DNA of 49,292 nucleotides, taken from positions 1 through 49,292 of the forward strand of contig JANYEQ010000101.1 of assembly GCA_025363015.1 (NCBI GenBank). The letters run 5' to 3'. Shown one piece after another: positions 7,213 to 15,931 of the stretch (its first letter is position 1; each line of letters begins with the position of its first letter). Under the pieces are notes generated by a model. That model had not been told where the DNA came from, did no database searches, and saw only the letters and a list, made by a program, of their open reading frames with translations. A program made the translations under genes and the position numbers. Origin of the DNA: Bacteroidota bacterium (GTDB lineage Bacteria; Bacteroidota; Bacteroidia; B-17B0; Aurantibacillaceae).

Positions 7213-8094
7213 ATGCGAAATTCACAACCATCCATCATCCACCATCCATCATCCATTCGCCTAGGTTTTTCGCCTTGCCCAAATGATTGCTTTATATTTG
7301 ATGCCTTAGTAAATAATAAAATTGATACCGAAGGGCTAACGTTTAGTGTAGAGTTACACGATGTTGAAACACTAAATAAAAAAGCATTAAACAACGAATT
7401 AGATATTACTAAATTAAGTTTTAACGCCTTCGGACATGTTTTAAATAATTATATTTTATTAAGAGCGGGTTCAGCTTTGGGGTTTAATTGTGGACCATTA
7501 TTAATTACGCGTCATGCTGAGCGGAGTCGAAGCGAGCCTTTAATTATTCACGATAATTCAAAAATTGCCATTCCTGGCAAACTTACAACCGCCAACTTTT
7601 TATTGTCCTTAGCTTACCCCCATCTAAAAAACAAAATAGAATATGTGTTTAGCGATATTGAAAACGCTGTACTTTCGGGCGAAGTAGATGCTGGCCTAAT
7701 TATTCACGAAAGCCGTTTTACCTACGAACAAAAAGGCTTAAAAAAAATAATTGATTTGGGCGAGTATTGGGAATCGTTAATTCACGCCCCCATTCCCTTA
7801 GGAGGCATTGTTATTAAACGAAGTTTTGATTCGGTTTTTCAGCAAAAAGTTAACCGATTAATTAAAAAAAGTGTAGAATATGCCTTTGCAAACCCCGAAA
7901 GCAGTAAAACGTACGTAAAAGTACATGCGCAAGAAATGAATGAAGAGGTTATGCAAAAACATATTAATTTATATGTAAATAATTTTTCGATTGATTTGGG
8001 AGAATTAGGGACGAACGCCATAAATTTAATGTTTAATAAGGCGAATGAAATAGGTTTGTTTCAACAAAACAATAGTAAGTTAATAATAGACTAA
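7213..8094 (+). CDS. mqnD: 1,4-dihydroxy-6-naphthoate synthase
   Basis: Converts cyclic dehypoxanthine futalosine to 1,4-dihydroxy-6-naphthoate for menaquinone. LGFSPCPNDCFIFDAL, HDVETLNKKAL and KLSFNAFGH are standard MqnD motifs in this periplasmic-binding-protein-like enzyme, and GLIIHESRFTY is the conserved second-lobe segment. Two oddities are seen. The N-terminus is lengthened by about 15 residues translated from a heptamer tandem array (7227-7254), so the family core begins only at residue 17. Residues near 100-108 (HAERSRSEP) are encoded by a copy of a dispersed repeat and look like a loop insertion. The rest reads as intact. It starts 26 bases after mqnB. Confidence 0.92.
   Translation: MRNSQPSIIHHPSSIRLGFSPCPNDCFIFDALVNNKIDTEGLTFSVELHDVETLNKKALNNELDITKLSFNAFGHVLNNYILLRAGSALGFNCGPLLITRHAERSRSEPLIIHDNSKIAIPGKLTTANFLLSLAYPHLKNKIEYVFSDIENAVLSGEVDAGLIIHESRFTYEQKGLKKIIDLGEYWESLIHAPIPLGGIVIKRSFDSVFQQKVNRLIKKSVEYAFANPESSKTYVKVHAQEMNEEVMQKHINLYVNNFSIDLGELGTNAINLMFNKANEIGLFQQNNSKLIID
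7227..7254 (+). repeat. Heptamer tandem array at the start of mqnD
   Basis: Four consecutive 7-mers, ACCATCC ATCATCC ACCATCC ATCATCC, i.e. two identical 14-mers, followed by the partial ATTCGCC. The array starts 14 bases after the mqnD ATG and is read as QPSIIHHPSS. Seven is not a multiple of three, so loss or gain of one unit would shift the frame. Confidence 0.8.
7511..7538. repeat. Dispersed short repeat copy 2 (inside mqnD)
   Basis: GTCATGCTGAGCGGAGTCGA with flanking bases is the reverse complement of the TCGACTnCGCTCA core found at 907-930 and 17757-17779. Here it is read in frame as HAERSRSE. This looks like an element inserted within a coding region without breaking the frame. Confidence 0.7.
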
Positions 8095-8136
8095 GTTTTG
8101 AGTTTTATGTAATTTAAACTAGCAAAATTTTTTTAA

Positions 8137-8365
8137 ATGGGAGCAGTATTATTTATGACGTTGGGAGTATTAACTTTTGTTAGGCATCCCAGCTTTGGCG
8201 TATTTTCAAGCCAAGCAAATGGGTCGTAAACTCAGGCCTTGGTTTGCAATTAGTTTTGTCTTGTCCGGTATCAGTTCTATCATACTTTCTCTGTTACCCA
8301 ATTTATCTGAGGATGCTCCTAAAACAACCACAACTAAAACTTCTGAAGAGTTTTCTAATTCTTAA
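8137..8365 (+). pseudogene. Small membrane protein, apparently frameshifted
   Basis: The frame from the ATG at 8137 reads MGAVLFMTLGVLTFV, then degenerates and stops. The frame that takes over near 8180 reads GIPALAYFQAKQMGRK and continues through a hydrophobic helix (WFAISFVLSGISSIILSLL) to a TAA at 8363-8365. Dropping one base at about 8180-8182 joins them into one 75-residue protein with two membrane segments and a Thr/Ser-rich tail. The downstream frame alone could start at TTG 8177, immediately after a stop, but would lack its first helix. It is either a real single-base lesion, a sequencing or assembly error, or a TTG-started short protein. Function is not recognised. It lies between mqnD and gcvP. 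Confidence 0.5.
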
Positions 8366-8412
8366 ATAAGATATAAATTTTTTGTAAATTTACATTCTAA
8401 ATTTTCTTTATA

Positions 8413-11268
8413 ATGGCTTCTGATAAATTTGTAAATCGTCATAATGGCCCTCGCGAGCAAGAGGTAAAAGCAATGCTAAAAAAAATTGGTGTGAGTAGTA
8501 TTGACGAATTAATTTCGCAAACCGTTCCTTCAAATATACGTTTAAAACAACCTTTAAAAGTTGGGCAAGCATTCAGCGAATTTCAATACCATAAGCACTT
8601 GCGCGCCTTAGGTAAAAAAAATAAAGTATTTCGTAGCTATATAGGTTTAGGATATTACAATAACATTTTACCTGCTGTAATTCAGCGAAATGTTTTAGAA
8701 AACCCAGGTTGGTACACCGCTTACACGCCTTATCAAGCTGAAATAGCACAAGGCCGTTTAGAAGCTATTTTAAATTTTCAAACCATGGTAATGGATTTAA
8801 CCGCCATGCCAATTGCCAACGCTAGTTTGTTAGATGAGGCTACCGCTGCCGCTGAAGCAGTATTTATGTTTTACAACAATCGTAGCAAACAAAAAACAAA
8901 CGCTCATAAATTATTTGTGAGCGAAACCTGTTTTCCACAAGTAATTGATGTGATTAAAACTCGCTCTAACCCTGTGGGAATAGAGGTAATAGTTGGAAAT
9001 ATTGCAACAACAAAATTAGATAATACCTTTTTTGGCTCAGTAATTCAATATCCTGATATTAATGGCGAAGCCAATGATTACAAGGCATACATAGAGAATT
9101 GTAAAAAAATGGGTATACAAGTGGCTGTGGGATCTGATTTATTAGCGTTGGCATTACTTACTCCTCCAGGCGAATGGGGTGCAGATGTTGTTTATGGAAA
9201 TTCACAACGTTTTGGTGTGCCATTAGGTTATGGTGGCCCGCACGCTGCATTTTTTTGTTGTAGAGAAGATTACAAACGTTTAATCCCTGGGCGTATTATT
9301 GGCGTAAGTATTGATGCTGAAGGAAATCAGGCCTTGCGCATGGCTTTACAAACCCGAGAACAACATATTAAGCGCGATAAGGCAACGTCAAATATTTGTA
9401 CAGCACAAGCTTTATTGGCTATTATGGCAAGCATGTATGCGGTATATCATGGGCCAGATGGCATTCGAGGTATTGCACAAAACATTCATAACACAACCAA
9501 TACTATTGCCGAAGCATTAAAAAAAGCTGGACTAACAATTAAAACAAAAATTTATTTTGATACTGTAGTTGTGGAATGCGACGCTAAAAAAATAATTGCT
9601 ACCGCAGAAGCTAAAGAAATTAATTTTAGAAAAATTGATGATAAACACGTGGGGATTAGTATTGATCAAACGGTTGAAGAACAGGATATACTTGATATTT
9701 TAAGTTGTTTTGGTGTCGTTCAATCGTCAATTGTCAATCCTCAATCGTCAATCATTGAGTCGTCAGCAATTAACCGCCAATCCTCTTACTTAACACACCC
9801 TACCTTTAATTCGTATCATAGCGAAAGTGAAATGATGCGTTACATTAAACGTTTAGAGAATAAAGATTTGTCCTTAGTACATTCAATGATTGCTTTAGGT
9901 TCATGTACTATGAAGCTAAATGCAGCATCTGAATTATTACCAATTACCTGGCCAGAGTGGGCATCTATTCACCCCTTTGTTCCTATTGATCAAGCACAAG
10001 GTTATGCCGAAATGATTTCTATTTTAGATAAAGATTTAAGCGACATTACTGGTTTTGCAAAAATGAGTTTCCAGCCTAATTCAGGGGCACAAGGCGAATA
10101 TGCCGGTTTAATGGTTATTCGTCAATATCATATTGCTAACGGCAACGCACATCGTACGGTGGTTTTAATTCCTTCGTCGGCTCATGGAACCAATCCTGCA
10201 AGTGCATCTATGGCAGGGATGGAAATTGTGGTAACGAAATGCGACGAAAAAGGAAATGTTGATTTAGTTGATTTAAAAGAAAAAGCAGAAAAATACAAAG
10301 ATCGCTTAAGTTGCTTAATGGTTACTTACCCTAGCACGCACGGTGTTTACGAAGAAGCCATTACGGATATTACAAAATTAATTCACGATAACGGCGGATT
10401 AGTATATATGGATGGTGCAAATATGAATGCACAGGTAGGTTTAACCTCACCAGGAAATATTGGCGCAGATGTATGCCACTTAAACTTACATAAAACCTTT
10501 GCTATTCCACACGGTGGTGGTGGTCCAGGAATGGGTCCAATAGGCGTAGTAGAAAAATTAGTTCCATATTTGCCTTCGCATCCAATAGTAAATACTGGCG
10601 GCGAAAAAGGAATACACGCAGTAAGTTCAGCACCATTTGGAAGCGCATTAATTTTATTAATAAGCTATGGATATATTAAAATGCTTGGTAGCCAAGGTTT
10701 AAAAGCCGCTACCGAAACGGCCATTTTAAACGCTAATTATATGAAAGAAGTACTAAAAGACCACTATAAAATTTTATATACGGGTACTCAAGGACGTTGT
10801 GCACATGAAATGATTTTAGATTGCAACGATTTTAAAATGGCAAGTGGTGTTGAGGTAGCCGACATTGCAAAACGTTTAATGGATTATGGATTTCATGCAC
10901 CAACGGTAGCGTTTCCGGTAGTTAATACCTTAATGGTAGAACCAACAGAAAGTGAAAGCAAAGCAGAATTAGACCGTTTTTGTGAGGCGATGATTTCTAT
11001 AAGAAAAGAAATTCAGGAGATTATTGATGGCAAAGCCGATAAAGCAAACAACTTAATTAAAAACGCACCACATACAGCAAAGTTAATTATTAGCGATACT
11101 TATGATAAACCGTATAGTCGCGAAAAAGCGGCATTTCCATTACCTTGGGTAAAACTAAATAAATTTTGGCCAAGCGTTGCCAAGGTAGATAGTGCTTATG
11201 GTGATAGGAATTTGGTTTGTAGCTGTATGCCTATTGAGGCGTATATGGAGGAAGTTATAAATGTTTAG
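8413..11268 (+). CDS. gcvP: Glycine dehydrogenase (decarboxylating), P-protein
   Basis: PLP-dependent decarboxylase of the glycine cleavage system, which transfers the aminomethyl group to lipoylated GcvH. The 951 residues fit the fused, homodimeric P-protein. The N-terminal half begins with FVNRHNGPREQEVKAML and contains YTPYQAEIAQGRLEA. The C-terminal half has the PLP lysine K694 in HLNLHKTFAIPHGGGGPG and the SSAHGTNPASASMAGM segment. The linker between halves (about residues 436-460) is translated from a heptamer array at 9720-9754 and gives a QSS-rich stretch absent from typical homologues. The ATG at 8413 gives the expected N-terminus. A terminator follows at 11288-11316. No gcvT or gcvH lies in the window. 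Confidence 0.96.
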   Translation: MASDKFVNRHNGPREQEVKAMLKKIGVSSIDELISQTVPSNIRLKQPLKVGQAFSEFQYHKHLRALGKKNKVFRSYIGLGYYNNILPAVIQRNVLENPGWYTAYTPYQAEIAQGRLEAILNFQTMVMDLTAMPIANASLLDEATAAAEAVFMFYNNRSKQKTNAHKLFVSETCFPQVIDVIKTRSNPVGIEVIVGNIATTKLDNTFFGSVIQYPDINGEANDYKAYIENCKKMGIQVAVGSDLLALALLTPPGEWGADVVYGNSQRFGVPLGYGGPHAAFFCCREDYKRLIPGRIIGVSIDAEGNQALRMALQTREQHIKRDKATSNICTAQALLAIMASMYAVYHGPDGIRGIAQNIHNTTNTIAEALKKAGLTIKTKIYFDTVVVECDAKKIIATAEAKEINFRKIDDKHVGISIDQTVEEQDILDILSCFGVVQSSIVNPQSSIIESSAINRQSSYLTHPTFNSYHSESEMMRYIKRLENKDLSLVHSMIALGSCTMKLNAASELLPITWPEWASIHPFVPIDQAQGYAEMISILDKDLSDITGFAKMSFQPNSGAQGEYAGLMVIRQYHIANGNAHRTVVLIPSSAHGTNPASASMAGMEIVVTKCDEKGNVDLVDLKEKAEKYKDRLSCLMVTYPSTHGVYEEAITDITKLIHDNGGLVYMDGANMNAQVGLTSPGNIGADVCHLNLHKTFAIPHGGGGPGMGPIGVVEKLVPYLPSHPIVNTGGEKGIHAVSSAPFGSALILLISYGYIKMLGSQGLKAATETAILNANYMKEVLKDHYKILYTGTQGRCAHEMILDCNDFKMASGVEVADIAKRLMDYGFHAPTVAFPVVNTLMVEPTESESKAELDRFCEAMISIRKEIQEIIDGKADKANNLIKNAPHTAKLIISDTYDKPYSREKAAFPLPWVKLNKFWPSVAKVDSAYGDRNLVCSCMPIEAYMEEVINV
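9720..9754 (+). repeat. Heptamer tandem array inside gcvP
   Basis: Five consecutive 7-mers, TCAATCG TCAATTG TCAATCC TCAATCG TCAATCA, followed by about 35 bases of decayed similar sequence. It is read as QSSIVNPQSSI in the hinge between the two P-protein halves. It has the same unit length and design as the array in mqnD, though the unit differs. Confidence 0.8.
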
Positions 11269-11287
11269 CCTTTTTTAAATGAATATA

Positions 11288-11316
11288 GCCTTCTGCTTAT
11301 TGCCGAAGGCTTTTTT
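11288..11316 (+). terminator. Intrinsic terminator after gcvP
   Basis: GCCTTC and GAAGGC form a 6-base-pair stem around an 11-base loop, followed directly by TTTTTT, 19 bases after the gcvP stop codon. Confidence 0.75.
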
Positions 11317-11346
11317 ATTACCTTTAATAAATCTTCTATCTATAAA

Positions 11347-12816
11347 ATGAATATCAGGCGAATAGTATTTATAGTTTTCATTTCATTTTTGTACAAGCAA
11401 TTTTTTGCACAAGATAAAAAAATAGATAGTTTATTATCCGTTGCCAAAAAACATAAAAACGATACAATTGCAGCTAAAACTTATCTTAAAATTAGTGGTA
11501 TTTATTTTGATAGAGGAAATGTAGATTCGGGATTTTCATTCACAAAAAAAGCTAAAACTATATCAAGTCAAAATAAATTTATTAGAGGATTAGCCCAATC
11601 GTACAATAATTTTGGTAAATATTTTAATTATACTGGGCAGCAAGATTCTGCTATTTTTTATTTTTACAAAGCAAAAGATTATTATACCCAATTAAATGAC
11701 TCTATTCGTATAGCAGGAATTTATAACAACATTGGGGTTGTGTTCAAATCACATGGCAATATACCAAAGACTATAGAGTATCTTTTTTTGTCTTTAAAAA
11801 TAAAAGAACGCTTGCATGACTCGATAGGAATTGCAAATACCTGTCATAATATTGGAGAGTTATACAAAGATGCAAACGATACGGTGAATGAAATAAAGTA
11901 TTTACAAAAATCTCTTCATTTAAGAGTATTAATAAATGACATATCTGGCATTGGTGTTTCAAATATGGCAATTGGTTTGTATTACCAAAACTGTAACCAG
12001 TTAGAAAAAGCAATAGATTATTTCAAAAAGGGATTAAATATAGCGGAGCAGATTGGAGACGAAGAAGCAATTGCAATTGGATGTTATAATATTGCATGTG
12101 TTTATTTTAAGCAAAACAAAATAAGTGAGAGTGAATTATTATTAGAGCGTGCCCTCAAGGTTTCAAAGAAAAACAATATTAGTACAGGTGTAGCAAGCTG
12201 TTTAGAGTCGCTTGGTCAAATAGCTTTCGAAAAGCATAACGACTCTAAAAAAGCAATTCAACTTTTTGAAGAAGCTATTAAAATTGCAAAGGAGTTAGAC
12301 TTAAAAGATCTAATTAGTAATGTTTCTGTGAGGTTAAGCGAAGCTTATGAAAGGATTGGGGATTATAAAAGAGCGCTAGAGTACCATAAAGCATACAAGA
12401 CTATACAGGATAGCTTGTTTAATAAAGAAAACATAAAAAAAATCACAAGCGAAGGATTAAAGTATGAGCACGAAAAAGAAAAAATAATTTTAGAAAAAGA
12501 ACAGGAAAAAAAGGAAGCAATTGCAAAGTCAGAAGCGCTGAAAAAAGACGTAATCCTATATGCCTCTATATTGTTTTTGATAATTGTATCTGTTTTTAGT
12601 TTTATAATTTTAAAGCGCCTAAAAGAAAATAGAAAACAAAAAAATATTATAGAACAAAAAGAAAAAGAAACCCAGCTTCAAAAAAACATTATAGAAGAAA
12701 AACAAAAAGAAATTTTAGATAGTATTCGCTATGCCAAACGCATTCAAGAGGCCCACTTGCCAAACGAACAAATTGTTTTAAAAACCTTAAAGCGCCTAAC
12801 AAATAAAAAGTCTTAA
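11347..12816 (+). CDS. TPR sensor protein lacking the SpoIIE phosphatase domain
   Basis: A 489-residue protein with a signal peptide (to about residue 21, FFAQDKK), some seven to eight TPR repeats (about 40-360), one membrane helix (about 400-420, DVILYASILFLIIVSVFSFIIL) and a charged coiled coil. The order matches the protein encoded at 43981-46161, and the junction phrase SIRYAKRIQEAHLP corresponds to the one that precedes the PP2C/SpoIIE domain in the proteins at 21328-23607 and 43981-46161. Here the chain ends about 15 residues later, so the output domain is missing. It may be a truncated pseudo-sensor or may act through partners. The downstream sequence (12817-12881) shows no remnant of the phosphatase. 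Confidence 0.8.
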   Translation: MNIRRIVFIVFISFLYKQFFAQDKKIDSLLSVAKKHKNDTIAAKTYLKISGIYFDRGNVDSGFSFTKKAKTISSQNKFIRGLAQSYNNFGKYFNYTGQQDSAIFYFYKAKDYYTQLNDSIRIAGIYNNIGVVFKSHGNIPKTIEYLFLSLKIKERLHDSIGIANTCHNIGELYKDANDTVNEIKYLQKSLHLRVLINDISGIGVSNMAIGLYYQNCNQLEKAIDYFKKGLNIAEQIGDEEAIAIGCYNIACVYFKQNKISESELLLERALKVSKKNNISTGVASCLESLGQIAFEKHNDSKKAIQLFEEAIKIAKELDLKDLISNVSVRLSEAYERIGDYKRALEYHKAYKTIQDSLFNKENIKKITSEGLKYEHEKEKIILEKEQEKKEAIAKSEALKKDVILYASILFLIIVSVFSFIILKRLKENRKQKNIIEQKEKETQLQKNIIEEKQKEILDSIRYAKRIQEAHLPNEQIVLKTLKRLTNKKS

Positions 12817-12881
12817 AACTTGTTTTACTACAATAATTTATGTATTTTAGTGTGTAAATAATAACAATAAAAATATTTAAT

Positions 12882-13646
12882 ATGAAAAAATTAATTATTC
12901 TATCAGCGTTAGCTTTAAGTAGTTTTGTTTTTAAAGCGCAAGAAAACAATACGTGGCGTTGGGGAGCACAAATAGGTATGCAAGGTAACCAAGCAAAATT
13001 TGTAGGTGGAATGTCAAATGCAAATGCGCGTTTTCATCAAAACCCTTATGGTACAGGCGCTTTAAATTTTAATGTACGTTACGATTATAACCAACGTTGG
13101 GCATTTACAAGCGGTATAGGGTTTAGCAGTATTGGTTACGAATTTGCGATTGCCGAAAATTATTCGTTTTATAATTTAGATAAGCGTTACACAACAATTA
13201 ATAGTAGCGTTGGTTTAGTTGAAATTCCTGTTTTGGCTATTTATAAATTTAAACAAAACTGTAATAACTGGAAATGGGTTGCAAGTGGCGGTTTTGTTGG
13301 CATACTTTATGGCGCACAAACTAGCGATAAACAATTTAACCCTAATAACGACGGACAAACAAGCCAACCTTATATTAGTAGTACAACTACTACAAACGGT
13401 GGCGGTAACCTTCACGCTCGTTTTTTAATTGGAAAAGAAAAATTATTCAAAAACGGAAGTATTTTTAACGCTTCATTAATTTGGAATGCAGGTTTTAACA
13501 ATATGGCTACAAGTACAGTAAATTATACTATAGATGGGCAAAGCTACCAGCATAAATTTAATAACACCGGTAACTTTTTTGGGTTTAGATTTGCTTATTA
13601 TTTAAAGCCAATTAAAACATCTACAGCAAAAACCATACAAAAATAA
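12882..13646 (+). CDS. Outer-membrane beta-barrel protein (PorT-like family)
   Basis: A 254-residue exported protein: signal peptide MKKLIILSALALSSFVFKAQ, then alternating amphipathic strands rich in aromatic residues and Gly (WRWGAQIGMQGN, FNVRYDYNQRWAFTSGIGF, LVEIPVLAIYKF, FFGFRFAYYL). This is the pattern of the small Bacteroidota outer-membrane barrels called porin family or PorT-like. The C-terminus lies shortly after the last aromatic strand. Ligand or function is unknown. The gene is 65 bases after the TPR gene and 13 bases before the reductase gene in the same direction, but it looks functionally independent. Confidence 0.78.
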   Translation: MKKLIILSALALSSFVFKAQENNTWRWGAQIGMQGNQAKFVGGMSNANARFHQNPYGTGALNFNVRYDYNQRWAFTSGIGFSSIGYEFAIAENYSFYNLDKRYTTINSSVGLVEIPVLAIYKFKQNCNNWKWVASGGFVGILYGAQTSDKQFNPNNDGQTSQPYISSTTTTNGGGNLHARFLIGKEKLFKNGSIFNASLIWNAGFNNMATSTVNYTIDGQSYQHKFNNTGNFFGFRFAYYLKPIKTSTAKTIQK

Positions 13647-13659
13647 GCCCTTTCTTGAT

Positions 13660-14583
13660 ATGAAAATTTTAATTACAGGTTCTAATGGTTTGTTAGGACA
13701 AAAGTTAGTTTACAAACTTAGGAACAATGTAAACACCACTTGCATTGCAACCGCCAGAGGAGATAACCGTTTAGTAAAACAAGATGGCTATGTATATGAA
13801 ACGTTAGATATTACCAACTTGCAAAATGTTAGTAATGTTTTTACGAAACATTTACCAGATGTAATAATTAATACCGCAGCCATGACAAACGTGGATGTCT
13901 GCGAAACAGATAAAGAAGGAGCCTTACTTTTAAATACGACATCTGTTAAAAATCAAGTAATTGTTTTAGAAAGATTATCAAAAGAAAACCAAAATTATAA
14001 GCCACATTTTATTCATTTATCTACTGATTTTATTTTTGACGGCACACATGGCCCATTAGATGAAAATGAAAAACCAAATCCTTTAAGCTACTATGCCGAA
14101 ACAAAATTAGAAGCTGAAAAAATTGTTCAGGCCTCATCTTTGCACTGGGCAATAGCCCGTACCGTATTGGTGTATGGTATTGTTGATAATATGAGCCGCA
14201 GTAATATTGTATTGTGGGTAAAACAAAATTTAGAACAGGGTAAAACAATTAATGTGGTGGACGACCAGTTTAGAACACCAACATTGGCAGAAGATTTAGC
14301 GGATGGCTGTATTTTAATTGCACAAAAAAAGGCGCAAGGCATTTATAACATAAGCGGAAAAGATTTTTATAGCATCTTAGAATTAGCCAACGTTGTAGCA
14401 GATTATTATAAACTAGATAAAAGCCTTATTAAACCAAGCAAAAGTGCAGACATTAAACAGCCTGCTAAACGCCCACCTATTACTGGCTTTATTATTGATA
14501 AAGCAAAAAATGACTTAGGTTATGAGCCACATAGCTTTGTGGAAGGAATAAAAATTTTGGAAGAGCAGATTTTGGGAAAATAA
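13660..14583 (+). CDS. RmlD-like dTDP-4-dehydrorhamnose reductase family (extended SDR)
   Basis: A 307-residue NAD(P)-dependent reductase. The Rossmann glycine motif is in ILITGSNGLLGQK, INTAAMTNVDVCE is the typical RmlD strand and turn, STDFIFDG is the active-site Ser/Thr strand, and Tyr and Lys of the YxxxK motif appear in YYAETK. RmlD reduces dTDP-4-keto-rhamnose in nucleotide-sugar synthesis, but no other rml gene is nearby. Distant members of this family also act as methionine adenosyltransferase regulatory subunits, so the substrate is open. It ends convergently with the TPR/polA block on the other strand. Confidence 0.8.
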   Translation: MKILITGSNGLLGQKLVYKLRNNVNTTCIATARGDNRLVKQDGYVYETLDITNLQNVSNVFTKHLPDVIINTAAMTNVDVCETDKEGALLLNTTSVKNQVIVLERLSKENQNYKPHFIHLSTDFIFDGTHGPLDENEKPNPLSYYAETKLEAEKIVQASSLHWAIARTVLVYGIVDNMSRSNIVLWVKQNLEQGKTINVVDDQFRTPTLAEDLADGCILIAQKKAQGIYNISGKDFYSILELANVVADYYKLDKSLIKPSKSADIKQPAKRPPITGFIIDKAKNDLGYEPHSFVEGIKILEEQILGK

Positions 14584-14648
14584 GACTAATGCGCCTCCAA
14601 CCAATTTATACCAACTCCCATGCCTACCTCAATAGGTAGTTTGATTAT
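14581..14648 (-). pseudogene. Displaced or duplicated 3' end of polA
   Basis: Compared with the true polA end (15931-15998), 53 of 66 aligned bases match, including 22 in a row, at an exact offset of 1350 bases. The minus strand still reads KLPIEVGMGVGINWLEAH and a TAG stop, versus VPVEVGMGVGENWLEAH in PolA. An in-frame stop lies a few codons upstream, so this is a remnant. It lies beyond the end of the TPR gene, so the two copies flank that gene as direct repeats. Confidence 0.85.
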
Positions 14649-14776
14649 ATTATTTTATTCCGCCTTATGATTTAAGTTACTATAAAAATAACAGCATAAC
14701 GTTTAAAATCGAAAAAATATTTTCGGAAATAGGAACAGCAGTTTTAAAGGTAAAATAAGTTGTTTTATGAAAATAG

Positions 14777-15931
14777 TTATTTATTACAATATTTTGATAG
14801 TAACAAACTTACAGGCTCTTCGCCTTCTAATGGAGTAAAGCTTTTTATTTTAAACCAATCTTTACAAGCTAATTGTTTTTGATTAGTTTTATAATAACAC
14901 CAACCCCTGTAGTAATATGAATTTAAAGTTGTGCTATCGTTTTTTATACTTTGATTAAAGTCTGAAATTGCTTGTATATAATTGTTTAGTTTATAGTGCA
15001 CACAACCACGGGTGTCATAAGCTGCGCCACTTTTTGAATCTAATAAGATTGCTTTATTTGCAAAAGGCAACGCTGTTTTAAACTCTTTGTTAAGAAAATA
15101 ATTCCAACTAATTTGATTATTTAGGTAAGAAGATTTAGAGTCGAATAGTAGTGCTTTTTTATAATTTACGATGGCGCTATCGTATTTGCCCATATAATAG
15201 TAACAAATGCCAATTTTTTCTATCATTTCAGTATATGATGAATCTTTTATGTAAAGAAATTTAAAAATACTAATTGCATCTGTATATTTTTTTTCTGCTA
15301 TGGATATTTGCCCCTCTAAAAATTTGCCCCTATAATAACCACCATTTATCGTTTTAAGGCTATCTGAAATTTTTCTTGCACTAACAACTTTTCCTTCATC
15401 TAAAAAACAAAAGCCTATACTCGCAATTGCAACACTTGCATCTTCATTTTTTATTTCTGGGTTTTTCAAAGCATATCGAAAATCTGAGATAGCCTCTAAG
15501 TGTTTTTTTTGTCGATATAAACAATCACCCCTCATTAAATAAGAATCGTAAGAATCGTAATTTAATTCTATATGCTTAGTTAGAAATTCAGTTGCCCTTA
15601 GAAACTCATCTTTATAGTAAAAACAGTACCCTTTTAAATTGTAGAATGAGCTCTTATAATAAAGAGAGGGGTTCAACCCCAATCCTTTATTAATATCATC
15701 TATTGCTTTATTATAATGTTTAGAGTATAGATAGCAATTTGCTCTATCGTAGTAATTCTCATAATTTTTAGGTTGCTTTAAAATTAGTTGTGTGTATAAT
15801 TCAATAGCTTTTTTATAATTCTGCCCATAGAATAAGCTATCAGCTTCTTTTTTTAAAGACTCGGTTGTTTGTGAGGATAAAAAACCAAAAGAAAAAAAGG
15901 TAAATATAAAAATGAGCAATTTAATTTTCAT
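14777..15931 (-). CDS. Exported TPR-repeat protein
   Basis: A 384-residue protein with signal peptide MKIKLLIFIFTFFSFGFLSSQ and about ten TPR units (YDRANCYLYSKHYNKAID, YFLNKEFKTALPFANKA, YYRGWCYYKTNQKQLAC and others). An in-frame ATG further upstream at 15964 lies inside polA. I chose 15931 because it gives a clean signal peptide and sits 4 bases after the polA stop. There is no membrane helix or catalytic domain after the repeats, so it is probably periplasmic and a scaffold. The gene is bracketed by polA 3'-end sequence on both sides, which suggests that it arrived as a unit. Confidence 0.82.
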   Translation of the reverse strand: MKIKLLIFIFTFFSFGFLSSQTTESLKKEADSLFYGQNYKKAIELYTQLILKQPKNYENYYDRANCYLYSKHYNKAIDDINKGLGLNPSLYYKSSFYNLKGYCFYYKDEFLRATEFLTKHIELNYDSYDSYLMRGDCLYRQKKHLEAISDFRYALKNPEIKNEDASVAIASIGFCFLDEGKVVSARKISDSLKTINGGYYRGKFLEGQISIAEKKYTDAISIFKFLYIKDSSYTEMIEKIGICYYYMGKYDSAIVNYKKALLFDSKSSYLNNQISWNYFLNKEFKTALPFANKAILLDSKSGAAYDTRGCVHYKLNNYIQAISDFNQSIKNDSTTLNSYYYRGWCYYKTNQKQLACKDWFKIKSFTPLEGEEPVSLLLSKYCNK

